Source: JAGHKQ01 sp041920565
GTDB lineage: Bacteria > Bacillota > Bacilli > Bacillales > Bacillaceae_G
DNA length: 64,000 bases
NCBI GenBank assembly: GCA_041920565.1
Contig: JBHGXS010000068.1
Span: 91,372-155,371 of the forward strand
Direction of reading: 5' to 3'
The notes under the pieces: generated by a model
Seen by the model: the letters and a program-made list of their open reading frames with translations, nothing else
Databases searched by the model: none
Told to the model about the DNA's origin: nothing
Translations under genes and position numbers: made by a program
Shown here: positions 1-8,183 of the stretch, piece after piece
Numbering within the stretch: position 1 is the first letter of the stretch
Layout of the letters: every line of letters starts with the position of its first letter

Positions 1-365
1 ACCTCATTGATTTTAAAGCGAAGCTCTTTGTTGGATTGCCGCAGCTCAAGCTGAGTGACAATCGCCAAATGATGATCTTCAGAAAGCCATGTTAAGTGTG
101 TTTCCACCAACGTTAATAACTTCGATACAGCGCTTTCAATTCCTGCCGTTTTACTTCGAATTTTGTCAGTAAATTCTCCCATTTTCTCTTCAAAGAGAGA
201 GATTAGAATATCTTCTTTATTTTTAAAATATAAATAAATGGTACCATCTGCGACACCCGCTTGCTTAGCAATTTTGGATACTTGCGCTTGATGATAGCCA
301 TTTTCTGCAATAACAACAACCGCTGCATCTATAATTTGTTTATATTTCGGTTTATGTTTCTTCAT
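1..365 (-). CDS. fadR: FadR, TetR-family repressor of fatty-acid degradation (3' end outside window)
   Basis: TetR-type regulator that in Bacillus represses beta-oxidation genes and is released by long-chain acyl-CoA. The first 121 codons are present and the gene runs off the window start. The N-terminal helix-turn-helix is visible at about residues 10-55 (AENGYHQAQVSKIAKQAG, then GTIYLYFKNKEDIL), closely matching what I remember of B. subtilis FadR (YsiA). The ATG at 363-365 follows a GAAGGGG ribosome site. It lies downstream of fadD on the same strand but has its own sigma-A-type promoter and a palindromic FadR operator just upstream, which suggests autoregulation (inference). Confidence 0.92.
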   Translation of the reverse strand, partial: MKKHKPKYKQIIDAAVVVIAENGYHQAQVSKIAKQAGVADGTIYLYFKNKEDILISLFEEKMGEFTDKIRSKTAGIESAVSKLLTLVETHLTWLSEDHHLAIVTQLELRQSNKELRFKINE

Positions 366-384
366 GTTACTATCCCCTTCAATA

Positions 385-402
385 TGAATGATTGCTCATT
401 CA
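385..402. promoter_or_regulatory. FadR operator
   Basis: The palindrome TGAATGATTGCTCATTCA fits the FadR consensus I recall for Bacillus (TGAATGAnTAnTCATTCA) at nearly every position. It sits just downstream of the fadR -10 box and before the fadR start, so a bound repressor would block initiation or elongation. Confidence 0.8.
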
Positions 403-409
403 TACGTCA

Positions 410-438
410 ATAATACTGATAATTTGAAATATTGTCAA
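410..438 (-). promoter_or_regulatory. Sigma-A promoter of fadR
   Basis: On the minus strand there is TTGACA (433-438), 17 bases, then TATTAT (410-415). This is a near-consensus housekeeping promoter placed between fadD and fadR. Confidence 0.75.
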
Positions 439-483
439 TAATAAGAAACACATTTCTATATAATACAAAAATATGCTTTTGCA

Positions 484-505
484 TAAAAGAAAGGCCAAAA
501 GGCCC
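484..505 (-). terminator. Possible weak terminator after fadD
   Basis: On the minus strand a short GGCC-TTTT-GGCC hairpin is followed by TTTCTTTTA, a few bases after the fadD stop. The stem is short, so partial read-through into fadR is likely. Confidence 0.45.
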
Positions 506-508
506 AAG

Positions 509-2206
509 CTACGCTTCCTTTCTCTTTTGCGTTTCTTCTTCAATAAGAGTGCGGCGCAAAATTTTTCCAACCGTTGTTTTCGGCAGCTCTTGGCGGAACT
601 CATAAATTTTCGGCACTTTATAAGCCGCCAAATACTTTCTTGCAAATTGATCCAGCTCTTCCTCCGTACATTGTACGCCATCTTTCAAAACAACGTAAGC
701 TTTTACGGTCTCCCCCCGGTACGGATCCGGTACACCCACTACAACCACTTCCTGTACTTTTTCGTTCTCATACAGCACTTCTTCTACTTCACGCGGATAA
801 ATATTAAAGCCGCTTGCGACAATCATATCTTTTTTGCGGTCCACAACATAGAAGAACCCGTCTTCATCTATGTACCCCAAATCTCCTGTATGAAGCCAGC
901 CGTCTTTCAGCACTGCAGCCGTTTCTTCCGGCTTGTTCCAATACCCTTTCATCACTTGCGGTCCTCTTACGACGATCTCCCCGATTTCTTTAAAGCCGAC
1001 CGGTTCACCCGTCTCAATCGATACCACTTTTGCAATCGTATCCGGCCATGGAACGCCAATGCTTCCGGCTACTCGTTTTGACCAAAGGAAGTTGCTGTGC
1101 GTAATCGGCGAGGATTCCGTTAAACCGTATCCTTCTACTAATTTTCCGCCTGTTATCTTCTCAAATTGCTCCTGCACTTCAACCGGCAGCGGCGCCGATC
1201 CGCTTATGCAAGCGCGAACAGAAGATAAATCATAGTTTGCGAGCTCCGGATGATTCAACAAACCGATGTACATAGTCGGTGCTCCCGGGAATAATGTTAC
1301 GCGATGCTTTTTAATAGATTTCAGTATTTCTAACATATCGAACTTCGGTACGAGAACCATTTTATATCCTTGCATGATGGAAAGGTTCATCACAGCGGTC
1401 ATTCCGTACACATGGAAAAACGGGAGCACGCCGAGAACCACTTCTTCGCCTTTCTCGCAGTTATACAACCAATAAATTCCCATTACCGTGTTGGCCACAA
1501 GATTTTCATGGGTCAGCATAACTCCTTTCGGAAAGCCTGTTGTACCGCCTGTATATTGCAAAAGCGCTAAATCTTCTTTCGGATCGCAAGAAATCTCTAT
1601 TTCTTCTGCGGAAGCCGTTTTTAACACATTTTTGAAAAGATGGACTTCGCTGCTTTCTTTTACCTTTACGACGATGTTTGTTTGTTTCTTTTGGATCAAT
1701 GGATACAGCAAATTTTTAGGGAACGGCAGATAATCTTTGATGCTGGTGATGATGATATGCTGCAGATTCGTAGAGGGCTTTACGGTTGTCACCTTTGGGT
1801 ATACTAGGTCGAGGCAAAGAATCACTTTCGCGCCGGAATCGTGCAACTGATATTGCAGCTCACGCTCCGTATAAAGCGGATTGGTCTGCACCACGATGGC
1901 ACCTGCTAAAAGCGCGCCGTAATACCCGATAACCGCTTGCGGACAGTTTGGCAGCATAATAGCTACCCGGTCTCCTTTTTCAATGCCGAGTGACCGCAAA
2001 TAATTGGCAAACTTTAATGCCTGCGTGTACACTTCCGCAAATGTAACCTCTTTTCCCAAAAAGTGAAGCGCTTTCTTATTTGGAAATTGAGATGCGATAT
2101 CTTTCAAATACCATTGCAATGGCTTCAATTCGTACTCGATCGTATACGGAATTTCTTTCGGATACTGCCTCAGCCACGGCCGTTCCAGAAATAATTCGGA
2201 TGTCAT
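509..2206 (-). CDS. fadD: Long-chain fatty-acid--CoA ligase
   Basis: ATP-dependent activation of long-chain fatty acids to acyl-CoA, the entry step of beta-oxidation. The 565-residue protein has the normal family length and is the counterpart of B. subtilis LcfA. Adenylate-forming motifs are visible: the P-loop LLQYTGGTTGFPKG at about residues 215-228, the VEGYGLTESSP block at about 358, the HTGDLGYIDEDG block at about 440, and the conserved C-terminal lysine region PKTTVGKILRR. The ATG at 2204-2206 is preceded by GGAGGGAGA. A TTGTAA-17-TATAAT promoter lies upstream. The gene is followed by fadR, the usual lcfA-fadR arrangement; etf genes would be expected beyond the window edge. Confidence 0.93.
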   Translation of the reverse strand: MTSELFLERPWLRQYPKEIPYTIEYELKPLQWYLKDIASQFPNKKALHFLGKEVTFAEVYTQALKFANYLRSLGIEKGDRVAIMLPNCPQAVIGYYGALLAGAIVVQTNPLYTERELQYQLHDSGAKVILCLDLVYPKVTTVKPSTNLQHIIITSIKDYLPFPKNLLYPLIQKKQTNIVVKVKESSEVHLFKNVLKTASAEEIEISCDPKEDLALLQYTGGTTGFPKGVMLTHENLVANTVMGIYWLYNCEKGEEVVLGVLPFFHVYGMTAVMNLSIMQGYKMVLVPKFDMLEILKSIKKHRVTLFPGAPTMYIGLLNHPELANYDLSSVRACISGSAPLPVEVQEQFEKITGGKLVEGYGLTESSPITHSNFLWSKRVAGSIGVPWPDTIAKVVSIETGEPVGFKEIGEIVVRGPQVMKGYWNKPEETAAVLKDGWLHTGDLGYIDEDGFFYVVDRKKDMIVASGFNIYPREVEEVLYENEKVQEVVVVGVPDPYRGETVKAYVVLKDGVQCTEEELDQFARKYLAAYKVPKIYEFRQELPKTTVGKILRRTLIEEETQKRKEA

Positions 2207-2276
2207 AGAATGTCTCCCTCCTTATACTGAAAAAATGAATAAAGATAAACTGAGTGCAATGATAAGAATCAATTTC

Positions 2277-2305
2277 ATTATAGTATACAGAAATCAGCGT
2301 TACAA
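2277..2305 (-). promoter_or_regulatory. Sigma-A promoter of fadD
   Basis: Minus strand TTGTAA (2300-2305), 17 bases, TATAAT (2277-2282), about 70 bases before the fadD start. I do not see a second clear FadR palindrome here. Confidence 0.65.
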
Positions 2306-2555
2306 TTATAATATTTTGAAAATTATGTATTTATTATAAAGATTTACAGATAGATAAGCGAAATGAAAAAAATTAATTTCAACAAGGTTTTAAAATAAGT
2401 TTAGTTACTTTGTTCAACTGTTCTTATTCTTTAAAAAGTTGTTTTCATGTATAACACCTCTACAATGTTATGTATAAGTGTGAGTTATAAAAGTTGTTAT
2501 ATGTAGATAGTAAAAAGTTTAGTAAATAATAACTCCATTTTCATAGATTAGATAA
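2306..2555. other. AT-rich gene-free stretch between the fadD promoter and the CRISPR array
   Basis: No credible reading frame, hairpin terminator or recognisable repeat is visible here. If the array is read on the minus strand, this is the leader-distal (trailer) side. Confidence 0.5.
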
Positions 2556-3183
2556 TCGTATATTTATTGTAGTTAAGATATAAGCTTGATTTAGGAAATG
2601 GCTATACCGATATCAGACCAATGTTTCAATCACTAATAGTTAAGATATAAACTTCATGGGGATAAAACAGACATCACATGTGTATATAGTTTCAATCACT
2701 AATAGTTAAGATATAAACTCGTATGAGCTATAACATCATCTAATGACGCACCAGTTTCAATCACTAATAGTTAAGATATAAACCGTATTTCACTTCTAAA
2801 GGCTCAAATGCTCTATGCAGTTTCGATCACTAATAGTTAAGATATAAACATAAAAAAGAGTAGCGGGAAGGTGCTACTCTATGGAGTTTCAATCACTAAT
2901 AGTTAAGATATAAACTTTGGATGATTTAATAGAAAATATCACAAAAAGACCTGGTTTCAATTCCTCATAGTTAAGATAAAGACTACTGTACGAGCTTGGC
3001 GCAAGATTGTCGGAGTGTCGAGTTTCAATTCTTCATAGTTAAGATAAAGACTGAATCCAAACGCTGGCGGTTTATGGTTTGAACGTGCGCTTCAATTCCT
3101 CATAGTTAAGATAAAGACTATAGTATCCCTTGCCTTTATAACACTTGGATCTTGTTTCAATTCCTCATAGTTAAGATAAAGAC
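2556..3183 (-). CRISPR. Orphan CRISPR array with two repeat families
   Basis: Nine 30-base repeats start at 2623, 2689, 2754, 2820, 2886, 2954, 3022, 3089 and 3154. A decayed tenth copy, recognisable mainly by its last 15 bases, lies at 2556-2585. Spacers are 35-38 bases and all different. The first five repeats share the core TCACTAATAGTTAAGATATA; the last four share TTCCTCATAGTTAAGATAAA. Both families give ATTGAAAC at the 3' end when read on the minus strand, the typical crRNA 5' handle of type I-B and type III repeats. That handle, and the decayed copy at the low-coordinate end, imply transcription on the minus strand from a leader at about 3184-3300. Single-base changes: repeat 2820 has an altered handle (ATCGAAAC), repeat 3089 has ATTGAAGC, and repeat 3022 has one internal change. 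No cas gene is present in the 64 kb. Confidence 0.96.
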
Positions 3184-3310
3184 ACCCCAAAAAATTATTG
3201 ATTTACAGCTATTATACAAAATTTCACAAATGATTTCTATTACAATGTTTTAAAAAATAATAACTGTTCATAGACCTCGTCATTCATTGATATTATTGGT
3301 TTTTTGAATA
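3184..3310 (-). promoter_or_regulatory. Putative CRISPR leader
   Basis: AT-rich, gene-free sequence directly abutting the intact end of the array. Its assignment as leader rests on repeat orientation (ATTGAAAC handle on the minus strand) and on repeat decay at the opposite end. No promoter was assigned with confidence. Confidence 0.45.
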
Positions 3311-3365
3311 AAAATAAAAAATCGTCGATCTTCCGGATCAGCTACGCTACCGAAGACCGACGACT
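3311..3365 (-). terminator. Intrinsic terminator after the mutS2-side transcript
   Basis: On the minus strand a stem of about 15 bp (GTCGTCGGTCTTCGG pairing with CCGGAAGATCGACGAT) is followed by TTTTTTATTTTT. It would end transcripts from polX-mutS2 and the small gene at 3368 before they enter the CRISPR leader. Confidence 0.8.
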
Positions 3366-3367
3366 TC

Positions 3368-3460
3368 TTACTTGCTAAAAAACATCAAATAAATAACACC
3401 CAACACTAAAAAAATTCCGCAAATGGCAAGCAGCACCTTTGCCAATTTTTCCATGAACAT
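3368..3460 (-). CDS. Small single-span membrane peptide (30 aa), function unknown
   Basis: A short frame too small for most annotations. It encodes a charged start (MFMEKLAKV) followed by one hydrophobic span of about 20 residues (LLAICGIFLVLGVIYLMFF) and ends SK. The ATG at 3458-3460 has an AAAGGGGAC ribosome site about nine bases upstream. It starts 17 bases after the mutS2 stop and is followed immediately by a strong terminator, so it looks like the last gene of the polX-mutS2 transcript. I do not recognise a family. Coding status is inferred from ribosome site, hydrophobic pattern and position. Confidence 0.6.
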   Translation of the reverse strand: MFMEKLAKVLLAICGIFLVLGVIYLMFFSK

Positions 3461-3477
3461 AGCTGTGTCCCCTTTTG

Positions 3478-5835
3478 CTATTTGAGTTCTACCACCGTAA
3501 CGCCAAGTCCGCCTTCTCCTATGTCACCGTAACGGAAGTTCTTGACGGCGCGATGCTTTTTCAAGTATTCTTGTACTCCTTGACGCAATGCCCCTGTTCC
3601 TTTTCCGTGAATGATGGAAACGCGCGGATAATTTGCAAGAAGAGCATCATCGATATATTTTTCAACCTTATGCAAGGCGTCTTCGTATCGTTCGCCGCGC
3701 AGGTCTAATTCCAATCCCACATGATAGTCTTTTCCTTTTACGGTCGCAAGTGCTTTTTTCTCTACCGGCTTTGGACTGCTGATGTATTCCATGTCTGTTT
3801 CTTTTACTTTCATTTTCAATATGCCGATTTGGACTTGCCATTCGTTGTCGCTTACCTTTTCCAACAGCTGCCCCTTTTGTCCGAATGTCAGCACTTTTAC
3901 TTCGTCGCCTGCTCGGAATGTTTGCTTCGGCTTTGCTGCCTTCACTGGTTTCTTTTTGTCCACAAGCTTCGGTACTGCGCCCTCTAAGCGGCTTTTCGCT
4001 TCAATGAGCTCATGCTCTTTTACGTTGGCAAGCTGTTCCTTGCGCAAATGACGAAGCTCCCGGATGATGGATTCCGCTTCTTTTTTAGATTGCTCAATGC
4101 TTTCCGCTGCTTTTCGCTCCGCTTCTTCGAGCATTTTGTCGCGCTGCTCATTAAATTCGATAATTTGGCGCTGCAGCTCCTTATGAAGCTTCTCGGCTTC
4201 CTTGCGAAGCTCTTCCGCTTCCTGCCATTCTCGTTCCGCATTCTTTTTGCTTTCTTCGAGTTTGGCAATCATATTTTCTACTTTGTTTGCTTCCATGCTC
4301 GTATGGCTGCGGGCACGGTCGATGACTCGTTCGGACAACCCGAGACGTTTGGAAATTTCAAAAGCGTTGCTTCGTCCCGGCACGCCGATTAACAGCTTGT
4401 AAGTCGGGCTTAACGTATTTACATCAAACTCCACGCTGGCATTAATGACCTTTTCTCGGTTATAGCCATATGCTTTCAATTCCGGATAGTGTGTCGTCGC
4501 AACTACACGTGCTCCTCGATTGTGCACTTCATCCAAAATAGAAATAGCCAAGGCTGCTCCTTCTTGCGGATCTGTTCCTGCACCCAGTTCATCAAACATC
4601 ACTAAGCTTTCAAAGTCGGCTTGTTCTAATATTTCAACAATATTTACCATATGAGAGGAGAATGTACTTAAACTTTGCTCAATGGACTGTTCGTCTCCGA
4701 TATCCGCAAATACTTTCTTGAATACACAAATTTCCGAACCGTCCAGAGCCGGAATTTGCAGACCGGATTGTGCCATTAAGACACATAGCCCGATCGTTTT
4801 TAATGTAACAGTTTTCCCCCCTGTGTTTGGCCCGGTAATAACAATCGTCGTAAAATCTCCGCCAAGTTCAATATCATTTGGAACTACTACATCCTGAGGG
4901 ATAAGCGGGTGGCGAGCCTTAAACAGCTTCATATAACGATTGTTGTTGAGCCTTGGCTTGGACGCTTTCAATCGTTTCGCATAAAAGGCTTTCGCAAAAA
5001 TGAAATCAAGCTCCGCCAGCACTTCCACGTTTTCCAATATCATATCTGCTTCTGTTGCCACTGCGGCAGACAATTCGGTTAAAATGCGTTCGATTTCCTG
5101 CTTCTCTTTCACTTTCGCTTCCTGAAGCTGATTGTTCAAATCTACAACGGACTGCGGTTCAATGAACAAGGTTTGTCCTGAAGCAGACTGGTCGTGAACA
5201 ATTCCGCCATATACGTGGCGATATTCTTGTTTTACCGGAATGACATAACGATCGTTTCGAATCGTGACGATAGCGTCAGACAGCATTTTCGTTGCGTTAG
5301 AAGAACGCGTTAAATTTTCCAGCTTTTCGCGAATGCGGGATTCCGCACTGCGAATTTGATGGCGAATGCTGCGCAACTTTTCACTTGCGCTGTCCAGCAC
5401 TTCCCCGCCGTCTCCGATACAGTTGTTAATTTTCTTTTCTAAATCATAGAGAGACAGCATTCTCCCTACAAGCGATTCTAAAATCGGAAGCGCTTGTCCG
5501 TCTTCGACCATATCTTCAATGAAGCGTTTCATCTGACGGCTTGCATACATGGTGCTGGAAATGTCCAACAGCTCTTGCGGACTCAGCACGCCGCCGATTT
5601 TGGCACGCTTCACATTCATGCGAATATCAAACGCCCCTCCCAATGGAACGTTTCCTTTTAAACGCACCACTGTGGCCGCTTCATCCGTTGTTTCTTGTAA
5701 ATGAACCACTTCTTCAAATTCTATGCTTGGCTGCAGCTTGCGCACTTTTTCACGCCCTAAAGACGATGCTACATGCTCAAGCAGCTGCTCTTTCACTTTA
5801 TCGTATTCTAATACCCGCAATGTACGCTCTAACAT
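3478..5835 (-). CDS. mutS2: Endonuclease MutS2
   Basis: MutS paralogue without the mismatch-recognition domain. In Bacillota it acts on recombination intermediates and, as shown in B. subtilis, in rescue of collided ribosomes. The 785-residue protein has the expected length. It shows a core/coiled-coil N-terminal half, Walker A GPNTGGKT at about residue 335, Walker B VMFDELGAGTD at about 413, a long Glu/Lys-rich coiled coil at about 510-630, and a C-terminal Smr nuclease domain from about 710 (LDLRGERYEDAL, then IIHGKGTGALR). The ATG has GGAGG seven bases upstream and follows the polX stop by nine bases, so the two genes are co-transcribed and probably translationally coupled. Confidence 0.96.
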   Translation of the reverse strand: MLERTLRVLEYDKVKEQLLEHVASSLGREKVRKLQPSIEFEEVVHLQETTDEAATVVRLKGNVPLGGAFDIRMNVKRAKIGGVLSPQELLDISSTMYASRQMKRFIEDMVEDGQALPILESLVGRMLSLYDLEKKINNCIGDGGEVLDSASEKLRSIRHQIRSAESRIREKLENLTRSSNATKMLSDAIVTIRNDRYVIPVKQEYRHVYGGIVHDQSASGQTLFIEPQSVVDLNNQLQEAKVKEKQEIERILTELSAAVATEADMILENVEVLAELDFIFAKAFYAKRLKASKPRLNNNRYMKLFKARHPLIPQDVVVPNDIELGGDFTTIVITGPNTGGKTVTLKTIGLCVLMAQSGLQIPALDGSEICVFKKVFADIGDEQSIEQSLSTFSSHMVNIVEILEQADFESLVMFDELGAGTDPQEGAALAISILDEVHNRGARVVATTHYPELKAYGYNREKVINASVEFDVNTLSPTYKLLIGVPGRSNAFEISKRLGLSERVIDRARSHTSMEANKVENMIAKLEESKKNAEREWQEAEELRKEAEKLHKELQRQIIEFNEQRDKMLEEAERKAAESIEQSKKEAESIIRELRHLRKEQLANVKEHELIEAKSRLEGAVPKLVDKKKPVKAAKPKQTFRAGDEVKVLTFGQKGQLLEKVSDNEWQVQIGILKMKVKETDMEYISSPKPVEKKALATVKGKDYHVGLELDLRGERYEDALHKVEKYIDDALLANYPRVSIIHGKGTGALRQGVQEYLKKHRAVKNFRYGDIGEGGLGVTVVELK

Positions 5836-5844
5836 AACATCCTC

Positions 5845-7563
5845 CTACTTATGGCGGCGGATAAAATCTAAAAGCTTATCAATGTCCCACGTATTGATGA
5901 CTGTATCTTTTTGAATCCAGCCTTTCTTCGCGGCCGCTACGCCAATTTCCATATGCTCCAGCATGTCCAGCTGATGAGCATCGGTATTAATTGCAATTTT
6001 CACGCCTGCATCCTGCGCTTTTTTCAACAGTTCCGCCGACAAATCTAATCGGTGCGGATTTGCATTCAACTCAAGCACCGTATCCGTTTCTTTGGCAAGC
6101 TGAATCAATAATTCTGTATCCACGTCATATCCTTCGCGACGGCCGATGAGACGTCCCGTCGGATGAGCAATCATATTTACGTGATTATTTTCGATTGCTG
6201 TGCGAAGACGCTTCATAATCGTTTCCCTGTCTTGTGAGAAGCTGGAGTGAATGGCTCCGATGACGAAATCCAGCTGCTTGAGCACCTCATCATCAAAATC
6301 AAGGGTCGCATCCGGTAAAATGTCCATCTCAATGCCTCGCAAAATCGTGAAATTCGGATACTTTTCGTTTATTCTTCTAATTTCTTCTCCTTGCTGCAGA
6401 AGGCGTTCTTTCGTCAAACCGTTGGCTACTTTTAAATATTGAGAGTGATCTGTGACAGCAATATAGTTATACCCCCGTGCGATCGCAGCTTGCACCATTT
6501 CTTCAATGGAAAACGCACCATCGCTCCAAGTTGTATGCATATGCAGATCGCCTTGAATATCCTCAAGCTCGACCAGCTTGCCATACTCATGGATCCATTC
6601 GATTTCCCTGCCGTCTTCCCGTACTTCCGGCGGAATGTAAGGCAGGTTAAAATGCGCAAAAAACTCTTCTTCGGACTCGAATGTTTTAACTTCTCCCGTT
6701 TCCAAGTTTTCAACGCCATATTCGCTTATTTTTTCATTTTGCGCTTTAGCAATTTGCCGCATTCTTACATTGTGCTCCTTTGAGCCTGTGAAATGATGCA
6801 GCGTAGTGATATATTCTTCCGGTTTGACCAAACGGAAATCAACCGCAATGTCGTATTCATACTGCAAGCGAAGCGATACCTTTGTGTCGCCGCTTGCAAT
6901 GACTTCCGCGATATTATCAAGCTTCAACAGCTCTTCCCGTACGATTTGCGGATGTTCAGTTGCAATGATGAAATCCAAGTCTTTTACGGTTTCCCGTACG
7001 CGGCGCAAACTGCCTGCTCGTGAAAAACGCTCCACTTCTTGGATCGTCGCAAGTTTTCGTTCAATTTCTTCCGCAATTGGAATCACATCCGCAATCGGCA
7101 AACGCTCCGGACGAGCCCCGAATTGTTCCACAGCTTCCAATATTTTTTCTTCCGTTTTCTTTCCAAATCCGGCAAGAACTTGTACTTTATGCTCTTCACA
7201 TGCTTGCTTCAATGTCATTAAGTCAATGACACCGAGCTCCTTATACAGCTTGGCCACCTTTTTGCCGCCGAGTCCCGGCAGCTTTAATAAAGGAATCAGA
7301 CTGCTTGGCACTTCTTTTTCCAGCTCTTGAAGCACCTCCGATTTTCCCGTTTCTATGTATTCCAAAATAACCGCAGCCGTGCCTTTACCGATGCCGCCGA
7401 TTTTTGTAAAATCTTCAATTTCGGACAAACTGCGATCATCGGTTTCCAATGCATTTGCCGCTTTGCGAAACGCCGAAATCTTAAATGGATTTTCGCCTTT
7501 CAACTCCATATATAAAGCAATCGTTTCGAGAAGCTTGATTACTTGCTTTTTATTTATGTTCAT
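5845..7563 (-). CDS. polX: DNA polymerase/3'-5' exonuclease PolX
   Basis: Bacterial family X DNA polymerase for gap-filling repair, with a C-terminal PHP nuclease. Visible in order: N-terminal helix-hairpin-helix repeats (FTKIGGIGKGTA, LLKLPGLGGKKVAKLY), the nucleotidyl-transferase core with GSLRRVRE at about 184, the metal-binding DLD at about 193 and the third aspartate in AVDF at about 241, then the PHP domain from about 336 (GDLHMHTTWSDG, VTDHS, ELNANPHRLDL, INTDAHQ). The 572-residue length matches the Bacillus protein. The ATG is preceded by GAGAGGTGG. It is followed closely by mutS2. Confidence 0.95.
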   Translation of the reverse strand: MNINKKQVIKLLETIALYMELKGENPFKISAFRKAANALETDDRSLSEIEDFTKIGGIGKGTAAVILEYIETGKSEVLQELEKEVPSSLIPLLKLPGLGGKKVAKLYKELGVIDLMTLKQACEEHKVQVLAGFGKKTEEKILEAVEQFGARPERLPIADVIPIAEEIERKLATIQEVERFSRAGSLRRVRETVKDLDFIIATEHPQIVREELLKLDNIAEVIASGDTKVSLRLQYEYDIAVDFRLVKPEEYITTLHHFTGSKEHNVRMRQIAKAQNEKISEYGVENLETGEVKTFESEEEFFAHFNLPYIPPEVREDGREIEWIHEYGKLVELEDIQGDLHMHTTWSDGAFSIEEMVQAAIARGYNYIAVTDHSQYLKVANGLTKERLLQQGEEIRRINEKYPNFTILRGIEMDILPDATLDFDDEVLKQLDFVIGAIHSSFSQDRETIMKRLRTAIENNHVNMIAHPTGRLIGRREGYDVDTELLIQLAKETDTVLELNANPHRLDLSAELLKKAQDAGVKIAINTDAHQLDMLEHMEIGVAAAKKGWIQKDTVINTWDIDKLLDFIRRHK

Positions 7564-7601
7564 TCTTCTCCCACCTCTCTGAACGCTCTCGTTACAGTTT
7601 T

Positions 7602-7638
7602 TCCTAGTTACTATGAAAAAACTTCCCTTTCAAAAAAG
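7602..7638 (-). terminator. Terminator after cvpA
   Basis: Minus strand ACTTC...GAAGT stem with a T-rich loop followed by TTTTTT. It separates the zapA-cvpA unit from polX. Confidence 0.5.
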
Positions 7639-7643
7639 AGAAG

Positions 7644-8183
7644 TTAAACTTTATCCCCAAACACCCACAGCTCTTTTACTTTTTCAGAAAGAATCGGTGT
7701 ATCTTCTACGATAAATTTCGGTAACACGGCATCTTGCAGCGATGTTTGCACGTGCTGCTCCGGCAATAAAGAGGCTGCAAAAATAACGATGAACAGAATG
7801 ATGTACACCTCTAAAAATCCGAGCACGGCTCCGCCCAGCGAATTCACTTGCTTCAGCACCGGAATTTGGGCAAACATATTCAGAAGATGTCCGATTAATG
7901 TGAACACAATTTTTGTTACTAAAAATAAAAGCACAAATGCAATGGCACGGTAAAACGCATCTTCTACGCTCACATTTTCGAGCCATGCATGCATCGTCGC
8001 CGTTGTTTCTAGCGGATACGGAATAATTCCTTTCAAAACCGGCGCTGCATCATCATAATAAAGATAAGCGACTATGTATGCTGCAATAAAGCCCGTTAAA
8101 CGGACGACCTGAAGAATGAGCCCTCTTTTTAATCCAAGAAGAAATCCACACGCAAGCAAAAGGACTATTATCAAATCAAGCAT
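7644..8183 (-). CDS. yshB: CvpA family membrane protein (YshB-like)
   Basis: Integral membrane protein of 179 residues with about four hydrophobic spans (residues 3-16, 25-43, 76-95 and 115-137). It fits the CvpA family (colicin V production protein family) whose molecular role in Bacillus is not settled. Its ATG overlaps the zapA stop by one base (TAATG), a translational-coupling junction that also occurs in other Bacillus genomes. Association with zapA suggests a link to the cell envelope or division, but that is inference from position only. Confidence 0.85.
   Translation of the reverse strand: MLDLIIVLLLACGFLLGLKRGLILQVVRLTGFIAAYIVAYLYYDDAAPVLKGIIPYPLETTATMHAWLENVSVEDAFYRAIAFVLLFLVTKIVFTLIGHLLNMFAQIPVLKQVNSLGGAVLGFLEVYIILFIVIFAASLLPEQHVQTSLQDAVLPKFIVEDTPILSEKVKELWVFGDKV

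Noticed and set aside
473..1081. 202-codon plus-strand frame opposite fadD
   Set aside because: Antisense to a well-conserved gene, no ribosome site, no domain pattern; a composition shadow.
2245..2285. Fur-box-like sequence near the fadD promoter (ATGATAAGAATCAATTTCATTA)
   Set aside because: Too many mismatches to a Fur box and no iron-related gene nearby.
3301..3365. Hairpin next to the array as an extra CRISPR repeat or cas-related element
   Set aside because: It is a simple GC-rich stem with a T-run on the minus strand, placed right after the small gene; it shares nothing with the repeats.
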